From assembly GCA_037954325.1 (NCBI GenBank), contig JBBMNZ010000035.1, positions 8,207,001 to 8,271,000 of the forward strand: 64,000 nucleotides of DNA. Direction: 5' to 3'. This document shows, piece by piece, positions 24,001 to 37,759 of this stretch. The notes under the pieces are model-generated. The model was not told where the DNA came from, ran no database searches, and was given only the letters and a program-made list of their open reading frames with translations. The stretch's first letter is position 1, and every line of letters begins with the position of its first letter. The position numbers and the translations under genes are program-made. The DNA is from Fistularia commersonii. Its lineage: Eukaryota; Chordata; Actinopteri; Syngnathiformes; Fistulariidae.

Positions 24001-27000
24001 CGTTACACTACCGGAGCTTTTAGATTTGGAAATTCTATAACTATAATGCAAGCCGCATTAAGCTCCCGACCGCATTATCAGAAAATTAACCCTCAGCTTT
24101 CACTGTCTCAATGAACCACTGTGCTGAATCACTTGGAAGTGATCCACTGCTGTGCTCCGTGACATATCTGCGAGAGTTTTTGGAAAACAGCATGTTGGCA
24201 AGGTTCTTTGAAGGTTACACGCAGAATGTACTCTGTGCTGCCGTCACGAGAGCCTCTGAAATATGTGTGTATTTTCCCTGCACAGGTGTTTGATGGCTTT
24301 GAGAAAAAGAATGATGTGTTTGCTGATTTATTTTTTATTTTTTTTACACCTCGCAGTTATCCCCACGTTCGCAACATTAGATTGATTTAAATACGCATTT
24401 TAATGACTGTATTTAAGTTCCCTTGGTGATTTCACTAGGTTACACTAATATGATGTCATGCAAAATCGCTTGAAATATAAATGGAGCATTTTTAGTTAAT
24501 GAAATGTTCCCCGAACGGCATTATTAAAACAAAAATCAGCAAGAGAGCACTGCCTTTCTTTCAGATGGGTTCACATTGTAAACTGAGCATTAGTGGCTGC
24601 AGACCAAACTCTATCAGTCATAACTGGCCTGACCGACAATCATTCGTAGTAAAGGGAGGGCCTGATGGAGGCAGAAGAGGACATGGCCACTGAGACCGGA
24701 ATGGAAGGCGTTGTATTTTAATATCTGCTGCAGACTTAAGAGTCCCTTTACGTCTGTGGCTGTCGGCCGCTCATCTTATTGGACTCGCCCTGACCAAGAC
24801 AACTGGTTGTGACTGGTAAGGTGCAAAACTGTTGGAAATGGCAAAGAATGGGACAGATGAATGGTATCCATGCTAAAAAAATGTATGTATAACCCAATGT
24901 TTTTCAGCAAAAGGTGATAGAACAAACATTCATTAAGCACTTTGCTTAAGTTTTTTCGGCATAAAGGTTCTCATGGGGGCTGGAGCCCATTGTCGCTGAC
25001 ATTTGGAGAGAAGTGGGGTACACCTTCTTGACTGGCATGTCCTCCCCATGTCTTTGTGACTTCTTTCTGGGCTTCTTGTTCCCCCCCCCCCGCCCCCCCT
25101 AGTCCAAAACCATAATAGTACTGTCAGTAGCTTTGAATGAGTCTTAACAGTGAATTATTGTGTGTGTCTTCTATGTGGCCCCGTGATTGACAGGTTACTC
25201 GTCCAGGGTGAACCCCGCCTATCACCGTTAGCTGGGGTTGTATCCAGTGTCCCCTTGATGTTGTGTGCACGATGAGAGTTATTGACAATGATGCAGACAG
25301 AAATATATGCACTAATATTTCAGTGGTTCAATTTGGACTGTAATATCCCAAATGGGAAGAGGAAGGTTATCTTTCACAATGTTTCACAAATACCCTCTTC
25401 TTTGTTCAGGTGTCAGTGTTCATTAATTTTTTTTATCTTCGCTTTCAACAGTCCCTCTTTTTCTCCCTTTTCATCTCTTTTCCACTCTCTGTATGTGTTT
25501 TTCTGTGCAATCGCCTGGCTGTTAGTCAAACTAGTATGTTATTGATGACTTGCTCCGTCTTTCTGACTTCTGCTATTCTGCCAAATCTGTTACACACACA
25601 CAAGCACACGCACAAGCACGTACACACAGATACTCAGTTGGCCTCATCCCAGCCGGGCCCCGAGGCCCCGCGTGGCCCTTCCTGTCTCCCCCACTGGCTG
25701 CTTGTTGTAATCAGTCATAGTAGGGCAGACATCCCATCCATCATGGAGACTAAGCTCCCTTCATCACTCTGGCCCGCAGCACAGCGTCACCAGCTTCACA
25801 CCACTGTACCTGACTTTGCACCGTCTCTTAGACTAAACAAGGACAATTTTACTTCAGAGTGGAGGAATTGGCTCCATTTTAAAATGCTGTAATCTTGAGC
25901 CCTACCTCTCACAGCTTTGAAAGCAGATCCGGATATAGACTAATGATGGTTAAAATTCCCCAACATCTATAATTCTAACCATTATTGTTATTATTTAAAT
26001 TTTTGTGAAACATTCCTAATAACATTAATTTTAACATTAACATTTGCATCGGAGCAATGGTGTGACTTTTTAAACTGATCCCAACCACCTGCAACCAAGA
26101 AGACAGATGTTTTGCTGTCCAACCAGGTCTAGTGTTGATTTCCATGACGTTTCATGTTGAAGTCCAAACTTATTTGGGTAGTACTGGTAGTTCCTATTTG
26201 GATTCTAGGGCACAAATCCAAATGTGGTCGTCTTTGGGCTATAATTGAAATATAGTGACTAACACAGGATAGTGGTTCAGCACACAGGCATGATCCCAGT
26301 GTTACGGTGGTTAGCGGTGGATAGGAAAAGGTGGGTGGACTCTGATGATGAGAATAACACTTCCCGGTCTGTCATTGGATTCACTCATCTCTACATCTCA
26401 CTTGTCAGCCATCGAAGTGGATACATTTAGGGTGCGTTAAGGGAGAAACCAGCTATTCCGTCTGTGTTTTTGGCCACCGAGATTGATCGCCCTGATGTTG
26501 TGTGTGAGGATGGCTTCATCAGTTAATGTCTCCTGTGCTGCGGGTCCTCACACTGCATCCGTGAAAAGAATGTTTTCCTGTCTTTGACGGAAGTCATAAA
26601 TCAACGGAAGGCAGCATTTGGGCCTGATTGATTTAGCAGTTTGTTGATATTATCAACTGATATGAACCTGAAATGAGCTTTAGTAGATACATCACATTAG
26701 TGCATATACATGCTAATGTGATGCAGGTAGAGTGCAAAAAAATTTTCATTTGGAGGAATTAAAAATGGTGCAAGTGCTTGATTTGTGTCTGATAACATTG
26801 CTGCATCATTGCTTATGTAACAGCAAGGGAGGATCTTGTGGAGTTGACTGTTTATTTCATGCTAGCAGTCTGTGAGCCTTGGCACCGGGGAGTAATTAAT
26901 TTGTTTATTGTCTATACTGCTTATCCCGCACTCAGCGTCGGGTTTGGGATGGAGCCAATCCCAGCTGTTATTGTGCCAGAGGAGGGTACATCCTGAATTG

Positions 27001-30000
27001 GTCACCTGTCAATCACAGGACCATGAAGACAGTCATGCATCTTTCACTTTAAATTCTCATTTATTCCTCAAAGTATATAAATGTCTTTATTTGATTTCAA
27101 TTACAGCTCCCCTGCTAGAAAGATGTCCCATAATAGTGACCACATACCAGTCTTTGTAAAGTCATTTTTTAATAGAAAAATTTACCAGTGAAGGTACACT
27201 TTGATTTCAGGAAAAAAAAAGATATACATATACACACTGTGGGGAGAACAAGTATTTGAGACACTGCTGCGTTTTCAGCTTTTCCCACTTGCAAAGCATG
27301 TAGATGTCTATAATTTTATCATAGGTACTCTTCAACTGTGAGTGACGGAATCTAAAACAAAAATCCAGAAAAACACATTGTATGAATTTCAAGTAATTTG
27401 CTTTTTATTGCATGACATAAGTATTTGATACATCAGAAAAACAGAACGTAATATTTGGTACTGAAACCTTTGTTGGCAATTACAGAGATCGGATGTTTCC
27501 TGTAGTTCTTGACCAGGTTTGCACACACTGCAGCAGGGATTTTGGCCCACTCCTCCGTACAGATCTTCTCCAGATCCTTCAGGTTTCAGGGCAGTCGCTG
27601 AGCAATATGGACTTTCAGCTCCCTCCAAAGATTTCCTATTGGGTTCAATAGACACTCCAGGACCTTGAGATGCTTCTTACGGAGCCACTCCTTAGTTGCC
27701 CTGGCTGTGTGTTTGGGGTCCTTGTCATGCTGGAAGACCCAGCCACGACCCATCTTCCAGGCTCTTACTGAGGGAAGGAGGTTGTTGGCCAATGCAATTC
27801 ATGGCCCCATCCATCCTCCCCTGAATACGTTGCAGTCGTCCTGTTCCCTTTGCAGAAAAGCATCCCCAAAGAATTATGTTTCCACCTGCATGCTTCACGG
27901 TTGGAATGGTGTTTTGGGGGTTTTACTCATCCTTCTTCTCCATGGCTTGGGCAGGAGGACCATGCGGCGCTGCAGGATTTTAATCCATGACGGTGTAGTG
28001 GTTTTCTTTGAGACTGTGGTCCCAGCTCTCTTCAGGTCATTGTCCAGGTCCAGGTGTGTACTTGTGGGCTGATCCCTCACCTTCCTCATGATCATCGATG
28101 CCCCGTGAAGTGTAATCTTGCATGGAGTCCCAGACCGAGGGAGATTGACCGTCATCTTGACCTTCTTCCGTTTTCTAATAATTGTGCCAACAATTGTTGC
28201 CTTCTCATCAAGGTGCTTGCCTATTGTCCTGTAGCCCGTCCCAGCCTTGTGCAGGTCTAAAATTTTATCCCTGATGTCCTTATACCGCTTTCTAGTCTTG
28301 GCCATTGTGGAGAGGTTGGAGTTTGTGTGATTAAGTGTGTGGATAGGTGTCTTTTATACAGTTTCAGACTGGTGTAGTCAATACAGGTAATGAGTGGAGA
28401 ACAGGAGGGCTTCTTGAATAACGTCTATGAGAGCCGCAATTCTTACTGGTTGGTAGGTGATCAAATACTTATGTCATGCAATGAAATGCAAATTAATTGC
28501 TTAAGTTAAAAAATAGACCTCTACATGCTTTGCAAGTGGGAAAAAACAAGTATCAAATACTTGTTCTCCCCACTCTATATATATATACATAAATATATAA
28601 AACCATGTTTATAATCAGTGAGTTTTCCCCCCCTTGAAGATTGGCATTGATTTTTTTTTAAATGCTGTATTCTAACAACCCGCGGGATGTGTGTTTTCAG
28701 AGTGCCATAAACCACAAAATGTTTCTGATAGACTACCGGCAAAAAGCTGTCAAAAACAAAACAAAATATTTATTGTAACCTGTTACCTCTTTTACCTCTT
28801 CTGTTAGATGAGAGGATAGTGAAAGGCGGGCTGAGATTAAAAGGAACTTTGAATGTTGTCTAGCTGTTTTGACATACTTTTTAAAGTGCAAGGACTCTTC
28901 CTGGGAAGTTGGAGCATTATTGATAAAATTGATAAACTTTCTTTTCATTCACCACATTAGATCGTAGTCATAACATTGGTGTTAACCGACGTGATCAGCT
29001 GAAATTAGGATTTTTCCACAGTATAGTTGGATTCGGCAACCTGTTTAGCCAGCGACTCATCACTGGCTATACTTCTAGAATTAGATAAAAACTGAATAGT
29101 CAATCCATCTTTTTAATAACCAGCTAGCCTCATCAAATGTGAGCTGAGTGACATGATCAGCTTGATTGTTTACCTGTTTTGAGTGATTTAATACACAAAC
29201 TTCTCTTGTTGTATTCTTAAGTGTTGGAATGTCCTTTAGAGACCCAGACTAGTGTTGAAAATGTGCTTGTCAGAAGGGGATTTTATTTGATTGACTGGTT
29301 AGTTCCTCAATAGCAAGTATAAAAACAAGTGATTAAAATTCTGGCTGTAGCTCCCAGCGAGCCTTCCGCCTCACCAGCCAGTAACACCTGTTTCATCACT
29401 TTTATAAGAGTTTGGTTAAAAAAAAAGCCAAAAAATTGGCTGCGCATTGTTTAAACAGGGAAATACAGATGTGTCACAGGTGGTGTTATGAATCAGTGAA
29501 GCTAAATCTAAATGAATAGGATGGATTTAACACAGTGTGTATGTGTGTTTGTGTGTGAGCACGTGCACATGCACGTGTAATGCATTCCTTTATATGAGTA
29601 AAGATCGATGTTTAAGTATAAAAGTAAGTCCAGTAAAAGCACTTAATTAACCTCCACTTTTGCATTCAAAACTTTACTTGTGAGTTGTGTTATTAGTTTA
29701 TGTGTCTAAATGATCTTCCTCCCATCCAAGGAGCATATGTCTCCAGCCTCCTCTTTTTCCTCTTTCCTATATAATTTACAATATGTAAAAAATTGAGTTA
29801 ATAACTAACAAAAACAGCATTAAAAAGTGGAACTCCTTACTAGGTTTTTATGGCTCTGAAATCATGTTTTTTTGTCGTGGGCCACAGCGAGCAAGTACAA
29901 CGCTAGATTTTATCAACATTATTTGTTCTTTTATTTGTTCATTATTTATTCTTTTAATGTCTCGCACTCTGAATTGGAGAACAATTCGAGCCATACGTTA

Positions 30001-32770
30001 AAGGCAGGGCTGCGTAGAGCAATAACAGACTGCTTTCTTTTGCAGGAACCGTCCACACTTGTAATCATATCACCCAGGAAGTATATTACTGCTAATGATG
30101 ACTGTAAGATCCTTTTGTGTATACATGTTTGCCTTCAGGCCCTTTGTATTGTCTTTTTAAAAAGACATGATATATGTTAGGTGTTTTGTAAATAAAAGTG
30201 GTGAGGAAATGAGAGACAAGAATCTCTTGTAGTATATACGTATTTTATACATTGAGATTTAGCACATAAAAAAAGTTTGATTTTTTTTTTTTCCATCTTT
30301 GCCTCCTCAGATAGCAGCTCTACAGAAAGGAGGAGACACCTTCCCGCTCATCGCGGCCTCGGGCAAAGTGCTTGGAAAGGTGCGGCAAAGGACAGCTACT
30401 CAAAAAAGTAGAAACAAACACTTTTAACACTGGCGCCATTTCATCGCTGCTCACTTGGTTTGACAGCCTTCACATAAAAAAAAAAACAAAAAAACTCCAA
30501 AAAATCTATTTGACAGGTGGTATGAGACAGAATGAGACAGACGAAAGGAAAATCATGTAAAAATTATTACACATTCAACCTTTGTTGGTTTTTCAGGCAC
30601 TTCGTAGCTCTGACAAGAGCTCAAAGCCAGTCTATGTGTCTGTCGGCCATAAGATCAGCCTGGACACAGCTGTGCGCCTCACACACTCCTGCTGCCGCTA
30701 CCGTGTCCCGGAGCCAATTAGACAGGTAAACATACACACACACACACACACACCTCACATTTGGACATTGACGCCATGTGGACGTTTCTGGTAAAAAGGC
30801 ACATCTCAAAGCAAATAATTCAGTTGAAACAAAAGTTGAGCTCTTAAGCTGTGAGTCAAAAGTGCTGAGTTGGAAAGCGAGCAGCACTCATCGCTTGAGC
30901 TGCAGCCTCCCGCTGTGAAGCGCCAAGGTTCGCACATCATGCTGCGTTGCTCCTATCTGCTGCTGAGCTCCCGAGATCTACAGCTGTGCCGTGAACGTGT
31001 ACAGTTAAAGCAAGAATGCTTCAACTGTTTCCATTCCAACTCCGATGCAAAGAATCTTAGGCTACAAAAGCTGCTGGGAACAAAAACACTGATATTTTAA
31101 GATTCCAACAACTTCACTGTGACAGTCCTTTTTTTGCCTCGAAACAAAAAAAAAAAAAAAACAAAAACCATCCCCTCTTTAGACCACAATAACAAGGAAC
31201 TGGGTATAAGTAACACCTTGATGGTAAGTTATATATATATACACTGCTCAAAAAAATAAAGGGAACACTTAAAAAACACATCCTAGATCTAAATGAATGA
31301 AATATTCATATGAAATACTTTGCTCTTTACACAGTTGAATGTGCAGACAACAAAATCACACAAAAATGATCAATGGAAATCAATTGTATCAGCCATGGAG
31401 GTCTGGATTAGGAATCACACTCAAAATTAAAGTGTAAAAACAAACTCCAGGCTGATCCAACTTTGATGTAATGTCCTTGAAACAAGTCAAAATGAATCTG
31501 TGTTGCTTCCTGAGTGGACACTATGATTTCACAGAAGTGTGATTGACTTGGAGTTACATTGTGTTGTTCAAGTGTTCTCTTTATTTTTTTGAGCAGTATA
31601 TATATCAGTAAACATTGCCATACATATATGGTGATGGCAAGATAAGATAGGCTTCAGCACCCCTGGGTCAGTGATAGCAGGAGACCTGGTATAAATAATG
31701 AATGAATGAATGAATCGATCAATCAATCAATATTTCACCAGATTCTTTTAACCAAAACCCCCTGAATATACATTTTCTTTTAATACATGTGCCCTAACCG
31801 TTTATATTTAACTGTTATAGCCTGTCTCGAGGTCATAAACAATATGCCAGACGGATACTTTCTGGAAAAGGGTGTTGAGGTCATGCCACCATGACAATTG
31901 GCAACCGGTCACAACAGCACCCGAAAAACCACTAAAATGTCTGATGTTGTCAACCCTATCTAATATACAGATAAGCAAGAGTATTGGAAGGCCCTGAATA
32001 AAGTTAACCAATAATTTCCTAAATGAGTTGGACCATGTAATTCCACCAAAGGTGCCGTGAAGGACTTCATCCGAATATATTTGGAGGGATAAAACATGTA
32101 TTCGCATGAGCAGCTGCCAGTGTAATTGTTGATTTTATTCCTCAGCCTGCTGCTCCCCGAATGCCACTGCAGAAGCTTACAAATGCGTTTTGTTTCCTGT
32201 GTCCCGAATCTCAAAAACAAATCATAGACAGGGTTCAGCATGAATTATTTCATTTTTTGTTTCCTTTGGGTGATACACAATGGAATCACAATGGAATTCT
32301 CATATAAAACAGCAAATGACCTCCTCAGTGTACAGTATATAATTTAGATTACATCAGTGTAAGAAGTGCATTCTTCAAAGGCTCACAAACTTGAAAACCC
32401 TAAATCTCATGAGGAAGAATCCACATACAGAAAAATGCATTGAAATTTTGATAAAAAGAAAAATGACATTTCTTGTCCATGAAAATTATTTCAGTTCTGT
32501 ATCCGTGCTCCTTAATGTGATGGAAAGAATGGCAATCTGTGCAGAAAAAGAGGTGATAGTATACATTAATTTACCTGACATTGATTTTTATTTCAGCTTT
32601 GAAGAAAAAAATAAAGATTTTTTTTTTCTGTATAACCTGAAAATAGACTGAAAATTCATTTAAAAAAATGTAAATACTGAGAAATACTAAAGAGAAATAC
32701 TTTCTCTAAATTACTCCAAGAAATTACAAAATTTTTCATCATTCTCAAAAAGTCAGTACTTTTTTTGAAG

Positions 32771-32803
<33 letters not shown>

Positions 32804-35800
32804 GGGATTTGTTAGTGTTCATGGTGACACTGCTGAAAAAGTCCTGAGAGATGAAAGTGGGAACGTGCTCTGGGGCCAGCAGCTCTGGATTGAGCTGTGC
32901 TGTCGCCTTGCTTGTTTGTTTTTTTTTGGTTGTTTTTTTTTTTTTCCCGTCTGCTCGTCGGGAACTTCAGGCTGAAAGAGTTTCATAATAGATGATGCAC
33001 GGACTGCCTTGGATTGTTCCCTGAGGGGGTTATTAGTATTACAACCGCATGAAATTTTTAGAGCCTTTTCGCGTATTGCACCTTTAAATTGCTGCTACAG
33101 TGCATGTAGGAGAGTACTCGAGCCCCCTATAACTCTTAACAAGATAAATGGCCATGTTGCAGCCCTCATGAGTAGAGTCAAGTAAGCTGTTGCTTTGACA
33201 GCGTAAGGTCCTAAAAAAACCTTTGTCTAAATAATGTAAAACAGCCCATAACTGACATTTTTTTGGACGTAAAAGGGAAAAAAAGCATGACCTGAACTGA
33301 TCTATTTACCAATTGTTTTTTTTCTGCCTGCCGCCAGGGTGTGCTGTGCTTCCGCTGTCCTCTCCATCTCTTCTCGCTGCCCAGAAAGCACACGCTCAAA
33401 CACGTTTCAAACTCAGTTTTCCAGGCGTGCCACAGCGGTCGACCCCCCTGACGTGTGCGTTCGTTTCTTTTAAGTGAGATGTGTTTTACTCGTAGGATGG
33501 GAGGGGTGGGCAGCAGTGACAATGTGGGCATTAGAGGAAAGAAAACAGGGACACGCTCACCTTCCTCCAGTCACACCCTCTTCTTTTTTTACTTTGTCTC
33601 CCTCTTCATTGGACAGAGTTCGGCAGAGATTTTCTTTGTATGATAAGATCCACACCCTCGAGCATTGCGAACCACCACCCTCCAACCCCCGTCACGAGCT
33701 GCCGCAAAAATATTTTAAAAAATCGAGTTGGTCAGACAGGAAAACTATCTGGGTGATGTAACATATTTCACCTGTTTGAGGCAGTGACGTGTGGTGAGCT
33801 TTGTGACTGGTGAGACACTGACGTCATCACCGCACAACTATTCCTCATATTTGAAAGGTAAATGTGAATTTTTTCAGCGGTTTTGAAAAAAAAAAAAAAA
33901 ACTAAAAATGGTGAAGCTATGTGGAAAATAATTTCATAGTACAAATCATTGAATAAATATAATAATTTAATTCATTTTTTCATTTTGCATTTTTTTCTTT
34001 CAAGTGAGGCTCGGCCTCCCCTGCCTCTACTGACTGCATGTCACTGGTTCGAGGGTAAACTTGAACACACTGGTCTGGACTGAGCTGCTGAATTCTGTGG
34101 CAGTGATCAGTCTGGGAGTGGAAGAGCGTGTTGCATAACAGTGTACGTTTGTATAAGGGGAGGCTGATACTGCAATTGATACATTATGATAAACCAGTAT
34201 TAGCGCTGTTTGTGTTACAGGATACTGATTTGCTGCAGTAGTGTGTTGCTTTTTAATGTGTCCAGATGGTTTGTGGCTCTTCTGATTCTCATGCTTTCCA
34301 CACTTCCCTCACATTTATTGAGCTTTTGAAACCAATTTACCCTGATAGTACCTTGGTTTCTCCTTGACTTTACGTGACCAATCATTCTAGAGCTTCATCT
34401 ACCCTTGCAGACCCACAGTGTATGCACCATGGCTGGGAAAAACAAAATCAGACTCTTAATAAAAATTGAAAGTTGTTGCATAGTAATTTTTTAAAAGCCA
34501 CAATATCAGCCAGCAATGAAATGTATGTCCAAAGTCCTGTTTCAAGTAGCTATTTTTAAAATATCAACAGTCTCATTATTTCCTGATTGCTAAAAAGGTC
34601 TTTCTATGCAATATTTGCATGGAGAAATCAGCACTTCTAGAATGGCAGCTACAGGTTTTTTGAGGTTCACAAAATTTAGAAAAGCTTTTTTGGCTTTCAC
34701 AGTCTGATCCAAAATGATACATGAGATTATTTTGTCTCCATTGCTCCTGCTTTTCTACTAGCTTCTTAAGGTCCATTGCAGGGTTGAACCATATTTTTGG
34801 GTTTATTTGCTGATTTCAGATTTCTTAGAGGGTGGCACGGTGACGCTGTAAGTGCTTTCAACTCTTAGAAGAACGTCCTTGGTTCAATTCCACCGGGGCA
34901 TTCCTGTGTGGAATTTGCATGTTCTCTCTTTGTTTGCCTGGATTTCTTTTGGTTTCCTTCCACAGTCCAAAACACCCAGACAGATAAGTTATCAGACCCT
35001 AAGTTATCAGACATGTGAATGAGAGTAAATGGTTGTATGTCACCATGTGTACCCCTGTGATCCACTGGCGATAGGTCTATCGTGAATACAGCCCCTCGCC
35101 AATGTCATGTGGGATAGGCTCCTGCACCTCCGCAACCCTGAGTGCAGGATAAGTGGTGTAGTTAATGAATAAATGAATGAATAAAGATTTTGTAGAAATG
35201 TATGGAGATCCTGCCTTTTGACAGTCTTTTCTTGTTCATCTGTGACCAAGAGGGAGTCATATCAACTTGTGGGAGTAAATAGCCTTGAGGTGTCAGATAA
35301 GTTACTAAGCCAGGTTTTGATTAAAGGGGCTACTCAATTTACCTGGGGGTCAGTATTGCACACTCCAACAATATGCTTGTTTGACATCTCCTAGCCTCTC
35401 CAATACCTGGATATATTATAATTTCTGATTTACCAATAAACCGCACGGGACTTTCTTCCTGAAACTCAGGAAAATGTCCTTCCAGAAAAGAAAACATTGT
35501 GAAAGCTTACCTATAACAATATTTATATTGATATCTGAATTAAACCCTCAGCATAGATCAGGGTAACGAGCTCGTCTCAGCATCGTTGCGGCTGTTTGTC
35601 GATGAAACACATATTTCTGTGAAAGTTTCCCAACACGTGTAATGACAGGCACAGGTGAACAAATCTGTAGCCTCTTCAGCACACATTTCAAATGAGTGTC
35701 AGCCTCCGTTTGCAACCCTCTCGCCATGACCGAAATGAACCCCTCCTACCACACTCAGCCTGAGAGATTTGGAGAGGGAGCAGATGAAAGGGAAAGATGA

Positions 35801-36856
35801 CATCATGGTTGGGATTTTGCGGGCGAAGGCTGATGTGTGAATCCGCTGCAGCAGAGTCCTCTGTATCATGGCTCAAGCTGAAACACAGACGCAGACGTAC
35901 GTGCGCCCCACCTCGGCCCTGTTCTCTCACACCATTAGTTTCTCACACCCTTTGCTATCCCACGCTTCACAGGATTATATGTTGGCAATCGGGTGTGGGA
36001 CACAACACACCTGTCAAAACCCATCCTGTCTTTCGTCCCTGTTGGTCACTGTGATTGTAAGATTGGCAAGTAAATGTCACAGAGACGAAGCTGACGTCAG
36101 AGAGAGCAGTGAGCGAGCCCCCAAATAAAAGTGGCAGCAGTTGAATCAGGGAGTGGGGCGTTAAAATCATTTTGAGTCGTCTCGTGAGTAACAGTTGATC
36201 AGGAACTGTCAAGTTCAAATTAGTCCACAAATGTTTTGCTGGTATGATTCCATTTCATTGCAAAACATGCCCAGACTGGCCTGGGAAATCATTCTGATTT
36301 TCAAATTTGAGACGCACGAGGCGGTGTTTACATAGCGGGGTTCATTTATGCTGCTGTCAAATTAAGAGACGGAACAATGTGTTCAGTCTCACGGACAGCA
36401 TCAGTTTTGGTGCGTGTTTCGTATGAAAAATCTTCAAGAAGAAATATGAAGTCCAGTGGCCATGGCTAGGTTTGTCAATGAGAGAACTATCTAGTATTTC
36501 GCAGATTCGCAGTGCAGATGTTGCTATGAGCCACACCAGTTGCAATTGTATTGTATTGTACAAGCCGAGTCACAGGTGTTCTGCCATTAATGGCAAATAC
36601 GGCAGGCATTTTTTTCCTTTCAAACAACATGGTACCACATTTCCACGATTCCCTCTGTTAGGCATATTCAACTGTGATAAAATGGCAAGAATTTTCGAAT
36701 TAAAGGAAAATTACATTTTAATGACTTCTTGCTTTCAGGTAATGCTTATGCATCTTATCTGGAAAATTGAAACTCCATATAGCTGTTTTGGGCCACAGTT
36801 GGTCCGTCCGTCATTATTTCCAGTCTTCACTCTAAAAGGCATTACGTGGCCATTAT

Positions 36857-36904
<48 letters not shown>

Positions 36905-37678
36905 TCACACACACGAAGAAGTGTGTAAGAAGACATGACTTATCAGTGTGACAGACTACTGGTAATGGGACTCCAAGGAGTTGCTTGAGACATACACCAA
37001 CAACATATTGCCTGACCTCTCTGCCGGTGTCTGAGGGTTTGGTTCTCTGTCCTTTTCCCAGGTGTCACTGACTCAGGCTGCTACTACATTGCACTTTATG
37101 GTTGCAATTAGCTCATATAAGAAGTGGAGTTTGAACTTTCCCGTAAAAACCGTTTTCGCTAGAAAGCTCAAAGAGTTTATATAGCTGTTGTTTATCTGTG
37201 TTTGCAGTGACACAATCTCCCCCAAAGAGCCACTCATCACTTTGACGCGTACATATCTAAGGATGTGTGTAACTTCCCAGCTTAGACACAGTTAATATGG
37301 CTCCATCTTGGGTTCCCCCAACTCAACCTCCCCCCATGTGCCGGGCAGATGACAGAAAATGTAAAAGCATCACAGCTGCACTGCCAGATTGCAAAAGCAG
37401 ATGGAATTTTAATGTGAGTGATGTGCAATAGGGAGCCTGCATGCATTGAAAAAGATAGATCTAGGAAAGCATTTTGTGTGGGAATATATGGGTACACGAA
37501 AGAGGAGGAGGTGCGGAGCATGAAGAAATATTGCTGATTTCGGTTTTTGTGCGAGGCAGGATGTAGTATCTGTGTGTGAGAATTGCAGATTATCAGGTTT
37601 TTTTTATTGTTTATTTGTTTTATTACAACTGCCGATGCAAGAATTCATTCTGCCCCAAACATAATGTTTTTGTCTTGG

Positions 37679-37759
<81 letters not shown>

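Noticed and set aside
30870..31100. 76-codon frame just after endov exon 7
   Set aside because: It does not continue the endov frame through the donor and resembles nothing known; exon 7 has a clear donor.
35868..36128. Frame ending [12 protein letters not shown] as possible endov end
   Set aside because: No acceptor AG lies at the needed position, and similarity stops after three residues.
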